This document shows, in pieces, positions 3,365 to 6,074 of a stretch of 6,074 nucleotides of DNA (positions are counted from its first letter, which is position 1; each line of letters opens with the position of its first letter). The stretch covers positions 1-6,074 of the forward strand of contig CAZCLD010000062.1 of the NCBI GenBank assembly GCA_964499425.1. Reading direction: 5' to 3'. A program made the position numbers and the translations under genes. Under the pieces are notes generated by a model, which saw only the letters and a program-made list of their open reading frames with translations, made no database searches and was not told the DNA's origin. The stretch comes from JAQBYK01 sp964499425. Lineage in GTDB: Bacteria; Patescibacteriota; Gracilibacteria; UBA1369; LOWO2-01-FULL-3.

Positions 3365-6074
3365 AATGTTGCTTAATGGATTATTGGTACTTGAGCTTGA
3401 GTCGCTGAATTTTATTTCTACTGTTGTACTATTTTCATTTCCATGAATGTCCTTAACCGTCAACTTGACTACTATCTTACCCCATGCACTATCGAAGTAC
3501 GTACTCCATGTTCCGGGGAACACTGTTTTGAAATCTTCGTCATCATTCTTTATTGCATTTCCCCCTGTGTCGAAATAGATATTCTTATCGATAATGTAGT
3601 GAGAAATTAATCCTTCGGACTGACTAAAATCAAATTTCACAGATCCGTTTGCACCCGGCAAGTATATCACACCATCACCGCCTGGCAGAGGATCTGTAAT
3701 CAACTTAGCTTTAATGTCTCCGCTCCCTGGTCCCATCGGGTCTAACGTTGTCCCGGTTACTGGATCGACTACGGGTGTAAGTGCAAAATTCACTTCATTG
3801 GTAACCTCATCCTGGTTTCCCTGCGAATCAAAAACAATTAATTTTACCATGTATGTTCCAGCTTGCTCGTATTCCAGTAATGGCTCCGTTTCATCGGAAT
3901 CATTATCGTTATCTTTTAGGCCATCTCCGTCGCTATCGGCGTCATCTAGTGCTGATTCTGTATCAAAATCCCAGATGTAGCCCTCTATCTCGGCTCCGTT
4001 TTCCTCATCAGAGGTAGAATTATTTTTGAATATCACCTTGCCGTCTTCGACCTTGCTTGTGAATGCCGCTTTGGGCGGATTAGCAAGTGGAATGTATACG
4101 GTATTTGTGACTTCGTCTTCGTTTCCTTGGTCGTCTGTAACTATTAGTTTTACTTCGTAGATACCTTGAGCGCTGTACTCTTTTTTGGGGTCTTCAGACT
4201 TGGCATCCACATCGTTGTCTTTGTTCCCATCCCCATCACTATCTTCAAATGTGGTGTCAAAATCCCATTTGTAACCTATAATTTTAGCCTTGGCTTCTTC
4301 ATCAGCCTTGGAATTGTTTGTAAATTTTATTTCCATGCCCGAGCTACCATCAACAACTTCGTATTTGAAAGCTGCCACTGGTGGCTCTGCCCGAGAATCC
4401 ACATGAATTGTTAGTGGGTCTGAAACCGCCTCGCCTCCCTTATCATCCACCACTTTAAGTCGGACATTATAGCCTTCCTTATTTTGTGATTCATAAATAT
4501 GTTGAATTGAAGGTTTGTCAGTTGGCTCGTTATTGTGGAACCCGTCGCCCTCTATATCCCAGATATAAGAAATAATGTTGCCGTCGGGGTCTTCTGAGGA
4601 GCTAGTTAGCGTAACTTGGTCGCCCACAAAAACTGATGGTGCATCGACAGTTAGTTTTGCTGTTGGTTGTTCGTTTGCGCCATTTGTAACTGTAATTTCT
4701 GAGAAGTTACCATTCTCAATATTCATCTCATTGCTCGCTGTCTCATTATCATTATCGGTTATTTCTAATCCAAATCCATAAGTAATTTCTTCTCCCTCTC
4801 TTCCAGTTGTACCTATGACGAGTTGCGCTGATGGAGCTTGAGTCACTTGGACACCGAGTTGTGTATCCGGTGCGTTGACGTCAAAGTACCACCATTTGTA
4901 CTTGGTTACAGTTCCGTCCAAATCATCATCACCAAAGACCTTCATGTCCATGGTCACTGGTGTTATTAGATTCCTGTTGGCTCTTAAAGGCACTCCCTGA
5001 ACTGATGAGAATGTAGGTGGTAGGTTTGCCACTTCAATGTAAATTTCATCTTCTGAAAATTTGGTAGAATCGTTTTTGTCTATTACCTTTAGCGTGACTT
5101 TGTATGGTAGCACTAGGTCAGCCAGCACCGGATCCATCGGACTAAACTCCTTGTAAGTGTGTACTACCTTCTTTTTTGAGCTCTTTGTGGTGTCTCCTAA
5201 GTCCCATGAGAAGTTAATCCCACTCTTTTTTCCGTCTTTACTTACAGACTCATCTGCAAGGAAATTCAGGACGTCTTTTTTGCTTACCTTAATTGGTTTT
5301 TCTTCTGAGGAAATATCAAAATTGTCTTCCCCATTTATTTGTAATCTAGCTCTAGCGATCGGTTTTTCGCCTCCGCCTATAAATATGCGACCATCAAGGA
5401 TGTTTTCATCTCCCTCTTCGTCGTAGACGGTCACTTTTATGGGGAATTTAGCCACTTCGGTGTATTCATGAATGTGGGTAGTTTGTGACGCTCCATCAGT
5501 GAATTCGCCACTCTCGTTTGTGCCATCTCCAAAGTCTATCTCGTAAGTTTCTGCGTTTTCACTATCGATTAAGAAAGTGACTTTTGCGTCTCCCTGATCG
5601 TTTAGTTTTTCGGTTACGACTTGGTCCTCTCCCCATGCCACATCTATAATTTTATCTATCTTTATTGTTTGGACACTTTCATGAAATTCATCGCTTGCGA
5701 TCTTATCTGTTATTTTGAGAGTGATTTCGTAATCTCCTTTTTCCTTAAATTTAACCCTTGGTTGCTCAGAGTCAAGACCATACTCCACAGAATCCTCTAT
5801 TATGTAGTCTATCCCTTCACTGCCTGGGCTGATACTCCACTCATAATCAAAGTAGTCATTTCCATCGGGATCGTAACTTGGTTTTGCATCGAGATACACA
5901 GTACTCGGTTGAGTTGCTTTTGGAATATCGTATTCGAAAATTGCGATTGGTGGTTGAGATTCAATCTGGTAATCAGTGATTGTTTCAAATGCAGTATTTG
6001 CGGCTCCAGGAGTGGTATTTGAATCAGTAACCTCTAGCTTGATATCATATTTAATTGCGTACTTGAAATTATGT
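3362..6074 (-). CDS. Large PKD-repeat surface protein, 5' partial (gene A)
   Basis: The frame is open to the right edge, so the true start lies outside; the GTG at 5899 is an internal Val codon in mid-domain. Numbering from the first visible residue (codon 6073-6071), 903 residues are seen. They form a string of Ig-like PKD domains: the end of one (1-37), then about 40-140, 141-233 (Asp-Phe-Gly-Asp-Gly at 180-184), 234-349 (Ser-Trp-Asp-Leu-Gly-Asp at 289-294), 350-464 (degenerate), 465-559 (Trp505-Asp506), 560-663 and 665-764. A Pro/Gly/Thr linker, a last PKD-like domain lacking the Trp-Asp core, and a Ser/Asn-rich tail (ending 903) follow. The domains at 560-663 and 665-764 are close duplicates with Asp-rich calcium-type loops. 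The visible part has no cysteine, no transmembrane segment and no sorting motif. PKD domains are known extracellular adhesion or spacer modules, so export is inferred. Adhesion is the likely role; enzymatic parts could lie upstream. The stop is TAA, one base before gene B. Confidence 0.9.
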   Translation of the reverse strand, partial: HNFKYAIKYDIKLEVTDSNTTPGAANTAFETITDYQIESQPPIAIFEYDIPKATQPSTVYLDAKPSYDPDGNDYFDYEWSISPGSEGIDYIIEDSVEYGLDSEQPRVKFKEKGDYEITLKITDKIASDEFHESVQTIKIDKIIDVAWGEDQVVTEKLNDQGDAKVTFLIDSENAETYEIDFGDGTNESGEFTDGASQTTHIHEYTEVAKFPIKVTVYDEEGDENILDGRIFIGGGEKPIARARLQINGEDNFDISSEEKPIKVSKKDVLNFLADESVSKDGKKSGINFSWDLGDTTKSSKKKVVHTYKEFSPMDPVLADLVLPYKVTLKVIDKNDSTKFSEDEIYIEVANLPPTFSSVQGVPLRANRNLITPVTMDMKVFGDDDLDGTVTKYKWWYFDVNAPDTQLGVQVTQAPSAQLVIGTTGREGEEITYGFGLEITDNDNETASNEMNIENGNFSEITVTNGANEQPTAKLTVDAPSVFVGDQVTLTSSSEDPDGNIISYIWDIEGDGFHNNEPTDKPSIQHIYESQNKEGYNVRLKVVDDKGGEAVSDPLTIHVDSRAEPPVAAFKYEVVDGSSGMEIKFTNNSKADEEAKAKIIGYKWDFDTTFEDSDGDGNKDNDVDAKSEDPKKEYSAQGIYEVKLIVTDDQGNEDEVTNTVYIPLANPPKAAFTSKVEDGKVIFKNNSTSDEENGAEIEGYIWDFDTESALDDADSDGDGLKDNDNDSDETEPLLEYEQAGTYMVKLIVFDSQGNQDEVTNEVNFALTPVVDPVTGTTLDPMGPGSGDIKAKLITDPLPGGDGVIYLPGANGSVKFDFSQSEGLISHYIIDKNIYFDTGGNAIKNDDEDFKTVFPGTWSTYFDSAWGKIVVKLTVKDIHGNENSTTVEIKFSDSSSSTNNPLSNI
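3776..4384 (-). repeat. Tandem duplicated PKD modules with calcium-type loops in gene A
   Basis: Two adjacent modules of about 101 codons each (4384-4082 and 4078-3776) encode proteins sharing roughly 55-60 percent identity by eye. Shared landmarks in order are Pro-Pro-x-Ala-Ala-Phe, Phe-x-Asn-Asn-Ser, Gly-Tyr-x-Trp-Asp-Phe-Asp-Thr, Asp-Ser-Asp-Gly-Asp-Gly-x-Lys-Asp-Asn-Asp, Tyr-x-Val-Lys-Leu-Ile-Val and Gln-Gly-Asn-x-Asp-Glu-Val-Thr-Asn. Similarity is clear in protein but eroded at DNA level, so the duplication is not recent. No other pair of domains in the window is this alike. Confidence 0.82.

Noticed and set aside
5897..5899. GTG at 5899 as the start of gene A
   Set aside because: The same frame continues with PKD-like sequence for 58 more codons to the window edge, and the GTG sits inside a beta strand, so it is an internal Val codon.
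1601..6022. Other plus-strand open frames between 60 and 133 codons
   Set aside because: All lie opposite strongly supported PKD coding sequence and have Ser/Val/Phe-rich low-complexity products typical of antisense shadows.
1..6074. UGA-as-glycine genetic code
   Set aside because: No in-frame TGA occurs in about 1,990 codons across four genes that use many glycines, so the standard code is sufficient.
1..6074. CRISPR array, tRNA, rRNA, insertion sequence or prophage element
   Set aside because: No regularly spaced direct repeats, no tRNA-like cloverleaf, no transposase motifs and no terminal inverted repeats were seen; coding sequence fills nearly all of the window.

Overview
The window is a stretch of accessory, surface-protein DNA in which every supportable gene lies on the minus strand. 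Four genes are read right to left: a very large PKD-repeat protein entering from the right edge (A, about 3362-6074), a second PKD-repeat protein with a membrane-embedded N-terminal third (B, 919-3360), a 38-residue single-span membrane peptide (C, 800-916) and a membrane-anchored extracytoplasmic protein leaving through the left edge (D, 1-721). Coding density is very high. A/B and B/C are separated by only 1 and 2 bases, and the one real intergenic gap (722-799, 78 bases) holds a near-consensus sigma70-type promoter for D.

The organism is bacterial. Moderate GC (low forties percent by eye), stop-to-start junctions without a recognisable Shine-Dalgarno sequence, no LPXTG or other C-terminal sorting signal, and PKD-rich exported proteins with Lys/Pro-rich cytoplasmic tails all fit Candidate Phyla Radiation (Patescibacteria) genomes. 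This placement is an inference with moderate to low confidence, because no rRNA or housekeeping gene is present. The standard genetic code fits: about 1,990 codons contain no in-frame TGA, and the three visible stops are TAA, TAA and TAG. This argues against the UGA=Gly lineages (Gracilibacteria/Absconditabacteria).

Functionally, A and B look like two subunits of one extracellular structure. Both consist mainly of PKD (polycystic kidney disease) Ig-like beta-sandwich domains, about eight or nine in the visible part of A and six in B. Several of these domains carry Asp-rich, calcium-binding-like loops next to the conserved Trp-Asp core. B supplies a membrane anchor: a cytoplasmic Pro-Gly-Gln-Pro repeat tail followed by three predicted transmembrane spans. 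The last two spans and their Lys-rich loop resemble the general plan of VirB2/TrbC-like pilins. C could be a small membrane partner of B. D projects outside the membrane from one N-terminal anchor and appears to contain two diverged copies of a 'Gly-Trp-x-Leu-Val ... Tyr-x-Val' type module. Adhesion or cell-cell attachment is the most reasonable role, but nothing in the sequence proves it.
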